Assembly: GCA_016195805.1 (NCBI GenBank) | Contig: JACPYT010000005.1 | Location: forward strand, 121,551-185,550 | Direction: 5' to 3' | DNA: 64,000 nucleotides | Source: Hydrogenophilales bacterium | Lineage (GTDB): Bacteria; Pseudomonadota; Gammaproteobacteria; Burkholderiales; Thiobacillaceae | Shown: one piece after another, positions 17,609 through 26,335 of the stretch | How the letters are laid out: every line of letters begins with the position of its first letter | Position numbering within the stretch: the first letter of the stretch is position 1 | Program-made: the position numbers and the translations under genes | Notes under the pieces: model-generated | The model's database searches: none | Told to the model about the DNA's origin: nothing | Seen by the model: only the letters and a program-made list of their open reading frames with translations

Positions 17609-18103
17609 TTATTTCTTGGCGCGCACGCTTTTCTTGGCGATGAAGCTTTCCACCGATTCACGGGTGATTGCGCCCACTTGCTGGGCGACTATTTTGCCGT
17701 CCGGGTTGTACAGATAGGTGGTCGGCAGGCCCTGCACCGGCCCGATCTGGTTCGCCACCTGGGGCGTACCCAGCACGATCGGGTAATCGACCAGCAGACC
17801 GTCTGCAAAGTCGGTCACCTGCTTGGCATTCCGATAATCCATGGCGATACCGATGACGACGAGATTGTTTTTCTTGTTGTCGTGCAGCGCGATCAGATCG
17901 GGAATTTCCTCCTGGCAGGGCGGGCACCAGGTTGCCCAGAAATTCACCAGCACCCACTTTCCCTTGTAACCGTCGAGGGTATGCGTCTTGCCGTCGGTGT
18001 CGGTCAATTTGAATCCGCTCGCCTGGACCCATGAGCCGAACAGTGCCAACAACAGCCCGGCCAGCCATATCGGATAAAATCGACCACTTTGTAATGTCTG
18101 CAT
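17609..18103 (-). CDS. TlpA-family thiol-disulfide oxidoreductase
   Basis: With the start at MQTLQSGRF the protein has 164 residues. An N-terminal membrane anchor or signal (YPIWLAGLLLALFGSWVQA) precedes an AhpC/TlpA-type domain with WATWCPPCQEEIP (CxxC). GLPTTYLYNPDGK carries the cis-proline. An alternative start four codons upstream (18115) overlaps the divergent fumC start. It leads the tlpA-thioredoxin-tolC-adaptor cassette. Role: disulfide reduction outside the cytoplasm. Confidence 0.88.
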   Translation of the reverse strand: MQTLQSGRFYPIWLAGLLLALFGSWVQASGFKLTDTDGKTHTLDGYKGKWVLVNFWATWCPPCQEEIPDLIALHDNKKNNLVVIGIAMDYRNAKQVTDFADGLLVDYPIVLGTPQVANQIGPVQGLPTTYLYNPDGKIVAQQVGAITRESVESFIAKKSVRAKK

Positions 18104-18116
18104 TGGTTTTACCATC

Positions 18117-19517
18117 ATGAATGAATTCCGCACCGAGAAAGACTCGCTTGGAGAAGTCCGGGTTCCCATGGATGCGTGGTATGGCGCGCAAACTGCGCGC
18201 GCCGTGGCCAATTTTCCCATTTCGGGCCGCTTTCCGGATAAGGATTTCGTACTAGCTCACGTACGAATCAAACTCGCTGCCGCGCACGCCAACTGCCAGC
18301 CCGGCTGGCTCCCCGCAGAAAAGCGCGACGCCATCGCCGCCGCCTGCGAAAGAATCCTCGCTGGCGAATTCGGCGACCAGTTCGTCGTCGACCGCTTCCA
18401 GGCGGGCGCCGGCACCAGCCACAACATGAACAGCAACGAGGTCATCGCCAACCTCGCCAACGTCGCGCTGGGCGGCAAAAAAGGCACGTACAAGCCGGTC
18501 AACCCCAACGACGACGTCAACATGGGGCAGTCGACCAACGACACCATCCCCACCGCGATCCGCCTCGCCGTGCTGGCCAAGCTGCCGCGCTTGGTCGCGG
18601 CGGTGCACGCGATGGCCGCCGAGTTCTCGCGGCTCGCCGAGCGCGAGAAGGACACCGTGAAGTCCGGCCGCACCCACCTGCAGGACGCGGTGCCGACCAC
18701 GCTGGGGCAGGAATTCGCCGGTTATGCCTGGACGCTCTCCCGCTGCGCCGCGGCGCTCGAAGCGGTGCGCCCCGCGCTGTGCGAAATAGGCCTGGGCGGT
18801 TCCGCCGCCGGCACCGGCCTCAACACCTCGCCCGACTACCCGGCGCGCGTCGCCGCCGAACTGGCCAAGCTCACCGGCGAGCCGATCAAGGTCGGTCAGC
18901 TGGTCGCGCAGATGCAGTCGATGCACGACCTCGCGCGGCTATCGGGCGAAATCCGTAACCTCGCGCTCGAGCTCACCCGCATCTCCAACGACCTGCGCCT
19001 GCTCGCTTCCGGCCCGCGCACCGGACTCGGCGAAATCCAGCTGCCACCGGTGCAGCCGGGTTCCTCGATCATGCCGGGCAAGGTCAACCCGGTGATGTTC
19101 GAGATGCTGAACCAGGTCTGCTTCCAGGTGCTGGGGCAGGATGCGGCGGTGAGCTACATGGTGCAGGCCGGGCAGATGGAGCTGAACGTGATGATGCCGG
19201 CCCTGGGCAGCGCGCTGTTCGACGCCATGGACTGGCTCACCAACGCGATGAACGCCGCCACCGAGAAGAACCTCAAGGGGATTGTTGTAAACAGGGAGCG
19301 CTGCGCCTTCTTCATCCACCAGAGCGTCGCGCTCGCCACCCTGCTCAACACGCAGATCGGCTACAACCAGGCCGCCGAAGTCGCTAAGGAATCGGAGAAG
19401 TCCGGCCGCCCGGTGCGCGACATCGTCGCCGAACGCGGCCTCATGAGCGCAGCCGACTTCGACGCGCTGGTGTTGCAGGCCGCGCACGGCGTGGGCAGCG
19501 GCGGCGGCGCGGGCTGA
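18117..19517 (+). CDS. fumC: Class II fumarate hydratase
   Basis: This 466-residue oxygen-stable fumarase of the TCA cycle has the start MNEFRTEKDSLGEV, the substrate-binding SGRTHLQDAVP and the lyase signature GSSIMPGKVNP (about residue 320). A catalytic-site histidine lies in RTHLQDA. It is divergent from tlpA, and the two 5' ends overlap or abut within 15 bases. Confidence 0.97.
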   Translation: MNEFRTEKDSLGEVRVPMDAWYGAQTARAVANFPISGRFPDKDFVLAHVRIKLAAAHANCQPGWLPAEKRDAIAAACERILAGEFGDQFVVDRFQAGAGTSHNMNSNEVIANLANVALGGKKGTYKPVNPNDDVNMGQSTNDTIPTAIRLAVLAKLPRLVAAVHAMAAEFSRLAEREKDTVKSGRTHLQDAVPTTLGQEFAGYAWTLSRCAAALEAVRPALCEIGLGGSAAGTGLNTSPDYPARVAAELAKLTGEPIKVGQLVAQMQSMHDLARLSGEIRNLALELTRISNDLRLLASGPRTGLGEIQLPPVQPGSSIMPGKVNPVMFEMLNQVCFQVLGQDAAVSYMVQAGQMELNVMMPALGSALFDAMDWLTNAMNAATEKNLKGIVVNRERCAFFIHQSVALATLLNTQIGYNQAAEVAKESEKSGRPVRDIVAERGLMSAADFDALVLQAAHGVGSGGGAG

Positions 19518-19565
19518 TGCCGCGCTGATGCGATAATCACGCCCCTTTAGCAGAAACCCCACCCC

Positions 19566-20480
19566 ATGGCGATCCAGTGGTTCCCCGGTCACATGACCAC
19601 CGCGCGCAAGAAAGCCGCGGAGACGATGGCGCAGATCGACGTGGTGGTCGAGGTGCTCGACGCGCGCCTGCCCGAGGCCGGCAGCAACCCGATGATCCAC
19701 GAGCTGCGCCACTTCCGGCAGCGGCCCTGCCTCAAGCTTCTGAACAAGGTCGACCTCGCCGACCCCGAGGCCACCCGCGCCTGGCTTGACTACTACAACA
19801 GGCAGCCCGGCGTGATGGCGGTGGCGATCTCGGCCAAGAAACCTGGCGACGTGGCGAAGCTCGCCGGCCTGGCGCAGAAGCTCGCGCCGCACCGCAATGA
19901 TCCAATCAAACCGCTGCGGCTGATGATCATGGGCATCCCCAACGTCGGCAAATCCACGCTGATGAACACCTGGGTCAAGCGCCGCGTGGCCGCGGTCGGC
20001 GACGAGCCGGCGGTGACCAAATCGCAGCAGCGCATCAATCTCACCCCGCTCCTGACCCTGGTCGACACGCCCGGGATGACCTGGCCCAAGATCGAGCACG
20101 ACGCCGACGGCTTCATGCTGGCGGCGAGCCACGCCATCGGCCGCAACGCGGTGATCGACGAAGAGGTGGCGATCTTCCTCGCCGGCATTCTGCTCGAACG
20201 CTATCCGGCGCTGCTGAAGGCGCGCTACGGCTTCAACCTGGTAGGACTCGACGCGACCGGCGTGCTGGAGGCCGTGGCGAAGAAACGCGGCTGCATCCTG
20301 AAGGGACGCGGTGGCGAACTCGATCTGGAAAAAGCTGCGATGATCCTGCTGACCGACTACCGCAGCGGCACGCTCGGCCGCATCAGCCTGGAAACGCCGG
20401 CGTCGCGGCAGGCGATGCTGGCCGCCGCCGCGCAGCAACCCAAACAAGCCCGCGCTGCCGAAGCCGACGCGGCCGAGTAA
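19566..20480 (+). CDS. ylqF: Circularly permuted ribosome-biogenesis GTPase YlqF/RbgA
   Basis: This 304-residue GTPase shows the permuted motif order: G4 NKVDLADP (about residue 59) and G5-like SAKK come before G1 GIPNVGKST (about 127) and G3 DTPGMTWP. The start MAIQWFPGHMTTARK is typical of the family, which acts in late 50S subunit assembly. The C-terminal tail is Ala-rich. Confidence 0.96.
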   Translation: MAIQWFPGHMTTARKKAAETMAQIDVVVEVLDARLPEAGSNPMIHELRHFRQRPCLKLLNKVDLADPEATRAWLDYYNRQPGVMAVAISAKKPGDVAKLAGLAQKLAPHRNDPIKPLRLMIMGIPNVGKSTLMNTWVKRRVAAVGDEPAVTKSQQRINLTPLLTLVDTPGMTWPKIEHDADGFMLAASHAIGRNAVIDEEVAIFLAGILLERYPALLKARYGFNLVGLDATGVLEAVAKKRGCILKGRGGELDLEKAAMILLTDYRSGTLGRISLETPASRQAMLAAAAQQPKQARAAEADAAE

Positions 20481-21173
20481 TCACGCGCCCCGCCACGCGG
20501 CGGCGTCGAGCCAGACGACAGTTTCCACCTTGCCGTGTACGGCGCCGACCGGCAGACGCTCGCCCTGCCGCCAGCGCGCAAGCGCCGCATGCTTGACCGC
20601 CCCGGCGATCACGAACCAGAGCTTCCTGCTGCGATTCAACCGCTCCGCCGACAGGCTCACGCGCTCGGTCGGCGGCTTGGGCGCGCCCTGCACTGCGAGG
20701 ACATCCGGGCTGCCGGAAACCTCTCCCCAGTCGTGGCCCGGGAACAGGCTCGCGGTGTGGCCATCCTCTCCCATGCCGAGCAGCACGACGTCGAATTCGC
20801 CCACACGCCCCAGCCAGTCCGCATAGACCGTTGCCCCCTCGCTGGCGCCATATTCCGCAGGAACGGGCCAGCGATGTTCTTCAGGAATATTCGACGACGC
20901 GAGCCAGGCGGCCTCCACCATGGCGCTGTTGCGTCCGGGATCGCTGGCCGGCAGGCAGCGCTCGTCGCCGTACCAGATGTACCAGCGCGCATCGCCCGCG
21001 CCGCGCCGTGCCAGCTCGGCATACAGTGCACGCGGCGTGTTGCCGCCTGCCAGCACCAGATGGAAAGCGCCACGCGCCGCGATGGCCGCATCAGCCTCGA
21101 CGCACAGCGCGTCGGCGAGCGCCCGTACCAAGGAGGTAGCATCCGCGAAAATTCGCGACTGCACGCTCGTCAC
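20481..21173 (-). CDS. pgl: 6-phosphogluconolactonase
   Basis: A GTG start overlapping the zwf stop (GTGA) gives 230 residues. The family motifs are LAGGNTPRALYAEL, WYIWYGDERCLP and GMGEDGHTASLFPGH, the last containing the catalytic region. It hydrolyses 6-phosphogluconolactone in the oxidative pentose phosphate pathway, directly after the step made by the adjacent zwf product. Confidence 0.95.
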   Translation of the reverse strand: MTSVQSRIFADATSLVRALADALCVEADAAIAARGAFHLVLAGGNTPRALYAELARRGAGDARWYIWYGDERCLPASDPGRNSAMVEAAWLASSNIPEEHRWPVPAEYGASEGATVYADWLGRVGEFDVVLLGMGEDGHTASLFPGHDWGEVSGSPDVLAVQGAPKPPTERVSLSAERLNRSRKLWFVIAGAVKHAALARWRQGERLPVGAVHGKVETVVWLDAAAWRGA

Positions 21174-22660
21174 AGTTCGTTGCGCCAGGTCTGGTCGTCG
21201 CTGTCGAACAGGCGGTTTGCCTCGGCCGGCCCCCAGGAGCCGGCGGGATAGGTCGGGATGAACTCGCGCTCGACCGTCCAGTTCTTGAGGATGGGATCGA
21301 CGACCTGCCAGGCCCATTCGACCTCGTCGAAACGGATGAACAGCGAGCGGTCGCCCTCGATCACGTCGAGCAGCAGCGTCTCGTAGGCATCGAGCGTCTG
21401 CTCGTCGGTTTTCAGGAAGCTCGCGTTCATCTGCATCACCCGCGTGTCCATGTCGAGGCCGGGCTGCTTGACGTGGATTTCCATGTGCATCGACTCTTCC
21501 GGCTGGATGGAGAGCAGCACCCAGTTCGGCGCGACCGATTCGAGCGGCGTCTCGCGGAACAGCTGCTGCGGCGGATGGCGGAAGCGGATTGCGATCATCG
21601 AGGTCTGGCGCGGCATGCGCTTGCCGGTGCGCAGATAGAACGGCACCCCGCGCCAGCGCCAGTTGTCGATATAGAACTTGGCCGCGACGAAGGTTTCGGT
21701 AATCGAGTTTGGCTCGACATTTTCTTCCTGCTGATAACCCTGCACCATCTCCCCGTCCACGCTGCCGCGCGCATACTGCGCACGCACGGCGTGGGCATGG
21801 ACCGCGCGCTTGGCGATCGGCCGGATCGAGCGCAGCACCTTGACTTTCTCGTCGCGCAGCGCGTCGGCTTCGAGCGCAGGGGGCGGCTCCATCGCCACGA
21901 CGGTGAGCAGCTGCATCAGATGGTTTTGCAGCATGTCGCGCAGCGCGCCCGCGTGATCGTAGTAATCGGCACGCTTCTCGATGCCGATCGACTCGGCCAC
22001 CGTGATCTGCACGTGGTCGATGAAGTTGCGGTTCCACAGCGGTTCGATCAGCGTGTTGGCGAAACGGAAAACGAGCAGGTTCTGCACCGTTTCCTTGCCG
22101 AGAAAATGATCGATCCGATAGACCTGCTCCTCGTCGAAATGCTGGTGCAGCAGACGATTCAGCATCTGCGCCGACTCGAGATCCTCGCCGAAGGGTTTTT
22201 CGATCACCACCCGGTTCATTCCGCGCGGCTTGTTGAGCCCGACCGCTTCGAGGTTCTGGATCACCGCCCCGAATTCGGCCGGCTTGATCGCCAGGTAGAA
22301 CACCGCGCTCGAACAGGTCGACTCCGGCGGCAAACGCTCCGCCAGCGTACGGAAGGATTCGACATCGTTGAGGTCGCCTTTGTGGTAGGCGAAGCGGGCG
22401 ATGAAGCGCTCGAATACCGGGGTGTCGAGCGCGCCCTTGATCTTGCCCCGGAGGACTTCTCGCATGTGCTCGCGCCAGCTTTCAGTGGTCCAGTCGCGGC
22501 GCGAAAACGCGATGATGGTGAGCGATTCGGCCAGACGGGCTGCCGCTTCGAGGTGATACAGCGCGGGCAGCAGCTTGTTCGACGCCAGGTTGCCGGTCGC
22601 GCCGAAGATGACGAACGAACACGGCAGGTTGTCGGAACCCGCATTCTTGGCCAGATTCAT
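21170..22660 (-). CDS. zwf: Glucose-6-phosphate 1-dehydrogenase
   Basis: This 496-residue enzyme makes NADPH in the first oxidative pentose phosphate step. It has the nucleotide-binding start FVIFGATGNLASNKL and the active-site motif RIDHFLGKE (about residue 180). VPFYLRTGKRMP lies further on. It lies between gnd and pgl, one base after gnd, in an operon that encodes the whole oxidative branch. Confidence 0.97.
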   Translation of the reverse strand: MNLAKNAGSDNLPCSFVIFGATGNLASNKLLPALYHLEAAARLAESLTIIAFSRRDWTTESWREHMREVLRGKIKGALDTPVFERFIARFAYHKGDLNDVESFRTLAERLPPESTCSSAVFYLAIKPAEFGAVIQNLEAVGLNKPRGMNRVVIEKPFGEDLESAQMLNRLLHQHFDEEQVYRIDHFLGKETVQNLLVFRFANTLIEPLWNRNFIDHVQITVAESIGIEKRADYYDHAGALRDMLQNHLMQLLTVVAMEPPPALEADALRDEKVKVLRSIRPIAKRAVHAHAVRAQYARGSVDGEMVQGYQQEENVEPNSITETFVAAKFYIDNWRWRGVPFYLRTGKRMPRQTSMIAIRFRHPPQQLFRETPLESVAPNWVLLSIQPEESMHMEIHVKQPGLDMDTRVMQMNASFLKTDEQTLDAYETLLLDVIEGDRSLFIRFDEVEWAWQVVDPILKNWTVEREFIPTYPAGSWGPAEANRLFDSDDQTWRNEL

Positions 22661-22661
22661 C

Positions 22662-23570
22662 TCAAGCTCCCTTCACCGCATGGCCACCAAACCCCTGGCG
22701 CATTTTCGCCAGCATTTTCGCGGCGTAGTCGTTCCTGCCTTGGCTGGCGAAGCGCATCATCAGGGCGAGCGACATCACCGGCGTGGGAATGCCCTGTTCC
22801 ACCGATTCCAGCGCAGTCCAGCGGCCCTCGCCGGAATCGGCGACGAAGGGTTCGATCGATTCCAGCGCCTGATCCTGCGCCAGAAAATCGGCCGACAGGT
22901 CCAGCAGCCAGGAACGCACCACACTGCCATGGCGCCACAGCTCGGCGATTTCGCCGATATCGAGATCGAAACCCGGTTTGTTCTTCATCAATGCGAAGCC
23001 TTCGGCGAAGGCCTGCATCATGCCGTACTCGATGCCGTTGTGGACCATCTTGACGAAATGGCCGGACCCGACCGGGCCGGTGTGCAGCCAGCCGGTGGTC
23101 GGCGTCGGCGCGAGCGCTTCCATATAGGGCTTGAGCCGCGCGGCGGCCGCGTCGCTGCCGCCGAACATGATGCAATAGCCGTTTTCCAGCCCCCACACAC
23201 CACCGGATACGCCGGCATCGGCGAACTCGATCTTCTGCGTCGCCAACCGGTCGGCGCGGCGCTGATCGTCCTTGTAATAGGCATTGGCGCCGTCGACCAC
23301 GAGATCGCCCGGCGAAAGCAGCGGTGCGAGGGTATCCAGCGCCGTCTCGGTGGCCTCGCCTGCGGGGAGCATCAGCCAGACGATGCGCGGCGTCTGCAGC
23401 GTGGCGACAAGTTCCTGCAGGCTGGCACAGGCGGTATGACCCGTCTCCTCTGCCAGCGCTACGCTGACATCGTGGCTACGGTTGTGCACGGCGATGGAGA
23501 TGCCCTTGCGCGCCAGCCGCCGCGCCATGTTGCCGCCCATGCGGCCGAGTCCGACGATACCGAATTCCAT
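22662..23570 (-). CDS. gnd: 6-phosphogluconate dehydrogenase, short form
   Basis: This 302-residue protein starts MEFGIVGLGRMGGNMARRL with a dinucleotide-binding fold and has MVHNGIEYGMMQA for the catalytic lysine/asparagine region (FVKMVHNGIEYG). It belongs to the short (about 300-residue) class rather than the 470-residue E. coli type. It makes ribulose-5-phosphate and carbon dioxide. AAGGAG precedes the ATG. It heads the gnd-zwf-pgl operon. Confidence 0.95.
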   Translation of the reverse strand: MEFGIVGLGRMGGNMARRLARKGISIAVHNRSHDVSVALAEETGHTACASLQELVATLQTPRIVWLMLPAGEATETALDTLAPLLSPGDLVVDGANAYYKDDQRRADRLATQKIEFADAGVSGGVWGLENGYCIMFGGSDAAAARLKPYMEALAPTPTTGWLHTGPVGSGHFVKMVHNGIEYGMMQAFAEGFALMKNKPGFDLDIGEIAELWRHGSVVRSWLLDLSADFLAQDQALESIEPFVADSGEGRWTALESVEQGIPTPVMSLALMMRFASQGRNDYAAKMLAKMRQGFGGHAVKGA

Positions 23571-23713
23571 GCTTGACTCCTTTGGTATGAAAACCTGCGT
23601 GGCGCAATCATCCTACCCTGAAGGGCATGGATCCCCGCTGCCAAACCCATGATAGGACGCGGGGATGGCAGGCAAGTTGCACAAAACACACACCCGGTGG
23701 GCAATGCGCCGGA

Positions 23714-24349
23714 TCAGGCCAGCAGCCCCGGAAACAGCTTGCCCAGCCCGCTGGCGATCATCTCGACCGAAATCGCCGCGATGATGAGGCCCATCAGGCG
23801 CGTGACGACATGGATCCCGGTTTTCCCCAGCCGCCGTGAAATCACGGGCGCAGCGCGAAACGCCAGCCATACCGACAACGCAACCAGTGCCACCGGAATC
23901 AGCAGGGCGACCTGATGCAGCACCTCGCCCCTGGCCGCAGAAGCCGCCACGATCACATGGGTGATTGCCCCCGGCCCGGCCAGCAACGGGATCCCCAGCG
24001 GCACCACGCCCACCGCATCCCGTTCCTCGGCTTCTGCCGCCTCATCGCGGGTCTGCCGCTGCGGACTGACGTGCGCCTGCACCATCGACAGGGCCAGTAA
24101 CAGCAGCAGCAAGCCGCCCGCCACCGAGAAAGCCGCCAGCCGGATGCCGAAAAACATGAGCAGGGGCTCGCCCACAAAGGTGAACAGCGTCAGCACCCCG
24201 AGCACCGTCAGTGCGGCAATCCGCGCCGCCGCGTGGCTCTGTGCAAGGGTATAGCCATGGGTGGCCAGGAGAAACATCGGGATGACGCCGACCGGGTCGA
24301 CGATGGCAAACAGCGCGAGTGCTGCCTTGGCGAGTTCGAGGATGTCCAT
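23714..24349 (-). CDS. MarC-family integral membrane protein
   Basis: This 211-residue protein has about six hydrophobic segments, the family start LALFAIVDPVGVIPMFLL and the conserved GIPLLAGPGAITHVIV. The charged central loop (RQTRDEAAEAEERDA) is cytoplasmic or periplasmic. MarC proteins were once linked to antibiotic resistance but their function is unsettled. It is on the same strand as gnd, 143 bases upstream. That gap shows no clear element. Confidence 0.9.
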   Translation of the reverse strand: MDILELAKAALALFAIVDPVGVIPMFLLATHGYTLAQSHAAARIAALTVLGVLTLFTFVGEPLLMFFGIRLAAFSVAGGLLLLLLALSMVQAHVSPQRQTRDEAAEAEERDAVGVVPLGIPLLAGPGAITHVIVAASAARGEVLHQVALLIPVALVALSVWLAFRAAPVISRRLGKTGIHVVTRLMGLIIAAISVEMIASGLGKLFPGLLA

Positions 24350-24382
24350 GCCGGCATCATAGCTGCATGGCGCAGCGAATTT

Positions 24383-25069
24383 CTAAGGCCGGCGGAACAC
24401 CAGATCCCACACGCCGTGCCCGAGGCGAATGCCGCGCTGCTCGAACTTGGTCAGCGGCCGGGTGTCGGGACGCGGTGCGTAATCCGTCACAGTATTTTGG
24501 AGAAGCGGCTCGGCAGTCAGCACGGCGAGCATCTGCTCGGCGTAGTCCTGCCAGTCGGTCGCCAGATGGATATAGCCACCGGGCCGGATGCGGCTGGCAA
24601 GCCGTTGCACCAGCGGCGGCTGGATCAGACGCCGTTTGTGGTGGCGCTTCTTGTGCCAGGGGTCAGGAAAGAAAATGTGAATACCGGCGAGACTGGCTGG
24701 CGCCAGCATGTGAGTCAGCACCTCGACGGCGTCGTGCTGGACGACACGCACATTGGTGAGGCCGCGCTCGCCGATCTGCTTCAGCAACGCACCCACACCC
24801 GGCGTATGGACCTCGACGCCGAGGTAGTCATTCTCGGGATGGGCGGCTGCAATCTCGGCCAGCCCCTCGCCCATGCCGAAACCGATTTCCAGAATGCGGG
24901 GAACCGTGCGGCCGAACACGGCGTCGAGATCGAGCGCGATGGGCTGGTAGGGCAGCATGAACTGCGGCCCGATCTCGGCCAGCGCACGCGCCTGGCCGGA
25001 GCCGACGCGCCCGGCGCGCAGCACATAGGAACGGATGCGCGGGTGCGCGCCGGGGGTATCGGTCGGCAT
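24383..25069 (-). CDS. trmB: tRNA (guanine-46-N7)-methyltransferase
   Basis: The start [16 protein letters not shown] gives 228 residues. It has the SAM motif [13 protein letters not shown], the family hallmark [16 protein letters not shown] and the C-terminal TKFEQRG. It methylates G46 in the variable loop of tRNAs. It starts two bases after the thiG stop and ends with TAG. Confidence 0.96.
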   Translation of the reverse strand: MPTDTPGAHPRIRSYVLRAGRVGSGQARALAEIGPQFMLPYQPIALDLDAVFGRTVPRILEIGFGMGEGLAEIAAAHPENDYLGVEVHTPGVGALLKQIGERGLTNVRVVQHDAVEVLTHMLAPASLAGIHIFFPDPWHKKRHHKRRLIQPPLVQRLASRIRPGGYIHLATDWQDYAEQMLAVLTAEPLLQNTVTDYAPRPDTRPLTKFEQRGIRLGHGVWDLVFRRP

Positions 25070-25071
25070 GC

Positions 25072-25860
25072 TTACTTGTTGCCGGTGATGAGACCGCTGG
25101 TCGGCGAGCTGGGGCTGGCCTGGTAGATCTTCTTCGGCATGCGGCCGGCGAGGAAAGCCTCGCGGCCCGCCTCCACCGCCTTCTTCATCGCCGAGGCCAT
25201 CAGCACCGGATTGCCGGCGCCGGCGATCGCGGTATTCATCAGCACGGCGTCGCAGCCGAGCTCCATTGCGATGGTGGCGTCGCTGGCGGTGCCGACGCCG
25301 GCGTCGACGATCACCGGCACACTCAAGCGGTCGATGATGATCTGCAAATTCCATGGGTTGAGGATGCCCATGCCTGAGCCGATCAGGCTGGCCAGCGGCA
25401 TCACCGCGACGCAGCCGATATCCTCGAGCTGCTTCGCGGCGATCGGGTCATCCGAGGTGTAGACCATCACCTGGAAGCCGTCCTTCACCAGCACCTCGGC
25501 GGCCTTGATCGTTTCCGCCACGTTGGGATACAGCGATTCGGCGTCGCCCAGCACTTCGAGCTTGACCAGCGCATGGCCGTCGAGCAGTTCGCGTGCCAGC
25601 CGCAGGGTGCGGATCGCGTCGTCCGCGGTATAGCAGCCGGCGGTATTGGGCAGGTAGGTATATTTCGACGGTGGCAGCGCGTCGAGCAGGCTGGGCTGGC
25701 CGGCGTCCTGGCCGATATTGGTGCGGCGGATGGCGACGGTGACGATTTCCGCGCCCGATGCCTCGACCGCGAGGCGGGTCTGTTCGAAATCCTTGTACTT
25801 GCCGGTGCCGACCAGCAGGCGGGAAGCGTAGGTTTTTCCGTCGATGACGAGAGGGTTCAT
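25072..25860 (-). CDS. thiG: Thiazole synthase
   Basis: This 262-residue TIM-barrel enzyme starts [20 protein letters not shown]. The Schiff-base lysine is in the [11 protein letters not shown] segment (about residue 97), and [13 protein letters not shown] forms the phosphate site. It builds the thiazole phosphate of thiamine from deoxyxylulose phosphate, dehydroglycine and ThiS thiocarboxylate. It lies downstream of thiS. No TPP riboswitch was seen upstream. Confidence 0.97.
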   Translation of the reverse strand: MNPLVIDGKTYASRLLVGTGKYKDFEQTRLAVEASGAEIVTVAIRRTNIGQDAGQPSLLDALPPSKYTYLPNTAGCYTADDAIRTLRLARELLDGHALVKLEVLGDAESLYPNVAETIKAAEVLVKDGFQVMVYTSDDPIAAKQLEDIGCVAVMPLASLIGSGMGILNPWNLQIIIDRLSVPVIVDAGVGTASDATIAMELGCDAVLMNTAIAGAGNPVLMASAMKKAVEAGREAFLAGRMPKKIYQASPSSPTSGLITGNK

Positions 25861-25892
25861 AGATTCAGGTGCTTAAAAGGTGGGGAGCCGGA

Positions 25893-26096
25893 TCAGCCGC
25901 CGCCGACCGCGACGACGATTTCCAGGCGATCGCCGCTGGCAAGCCGGGCGCCGGCATGCTGGCTGCGCGGGACGATTTCGCCGTTCTTCTCGATGGCGAT
26001 GCGTTTACCCGTCAGGTCGAGCGACTCGACCAGCTGGGCGACGGTAAGCGGTGCGGGGAAGGTACGGGGTTCGCCGTTGATGACCAGTTCAATCAC
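25893..26096 (-). CDS. thiS: Sulfur carrier protein ThiS
   Basis: This 67-residue ubiquitin-fold protein starts with GTG and ends VAVGGG. The terminal Gly-Gly is thiocarboxylated and donates sulfur to ThiG. It lies 32 bases upstream of thiG on the same strand. Confidence 0.95.
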   Translation of the reverse strand: MIELVINGEPRTFPAPLTVAQLVESLDLTGKRIAIEKNGEIVPRSQHAGARLASGDRLEIVVAVGGG

Positions 26097-26121
26097 AACT
26101 TCTATCCGGCAGGACTATTCA

Positions 26122-26140
26122 GTAGAATTGCCAATTCTAC
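26122..26140. repeat. Perfect 8-bp inverted repeat between thiS and tRNA-Gly
   Basis: GTAGAATT-GCC-AATTCTAC lies in the 80-base divergent region. It could be an operator or a small hairpin. It is AT-rich compared with the surroundings. Confidence 0.4.
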
Positions 26141-26178
26141 CCTGAAGGCCGTAAGGACCCGAAGGGCACAAGCACAAC

Positions 26179-26252
26179 GCGGGCGTCGTATAGTGGCATT
26201 ACCTGAGCTTCCCAAGCTCATGAGGAGGGTTCGATTCCCTTCGCCCGCTCCA
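26179..26252 (+). tRNA. tRNA-Gly (anticodon CCC)
   Basis: The cloverleaf is clear. The acceptor GCGGGCG (26179-26185) pairs with CGCCCGC (26242-26248) and the D arm holds TAGTGG. The anticodon stem TGAGC/GCTCA encloses loop TTCCCAA. The T arm GGGTTCGATTCCC is perfect. CCA is encoded at 26250-26252. The anticodon CCC reads GGG. Confidence 0.96.
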
Positions 26253-26335
26253 GATAGGGCTTACCGCCGATTGATTGGGTTGAACGCCCGGTCAATAACT
26301 TGTTCCCCTTGGCCGTTAATAGTAGTGTCAAGGCC

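Noticed and set aside
25861..26178. TPP riboswitch before thiSG
   Set aside because: None of the conserved CUGAGA or ACCUGA elements appear in a proper arrangement upstream of thiS.
26179..26335. Integration (att) site at tRNA-Gly
   Set aside because: No repeat of the tRNA 3' end, integrase or foreign genes are seen downstream; the next gene is a DUF1631 gene of normal composition.
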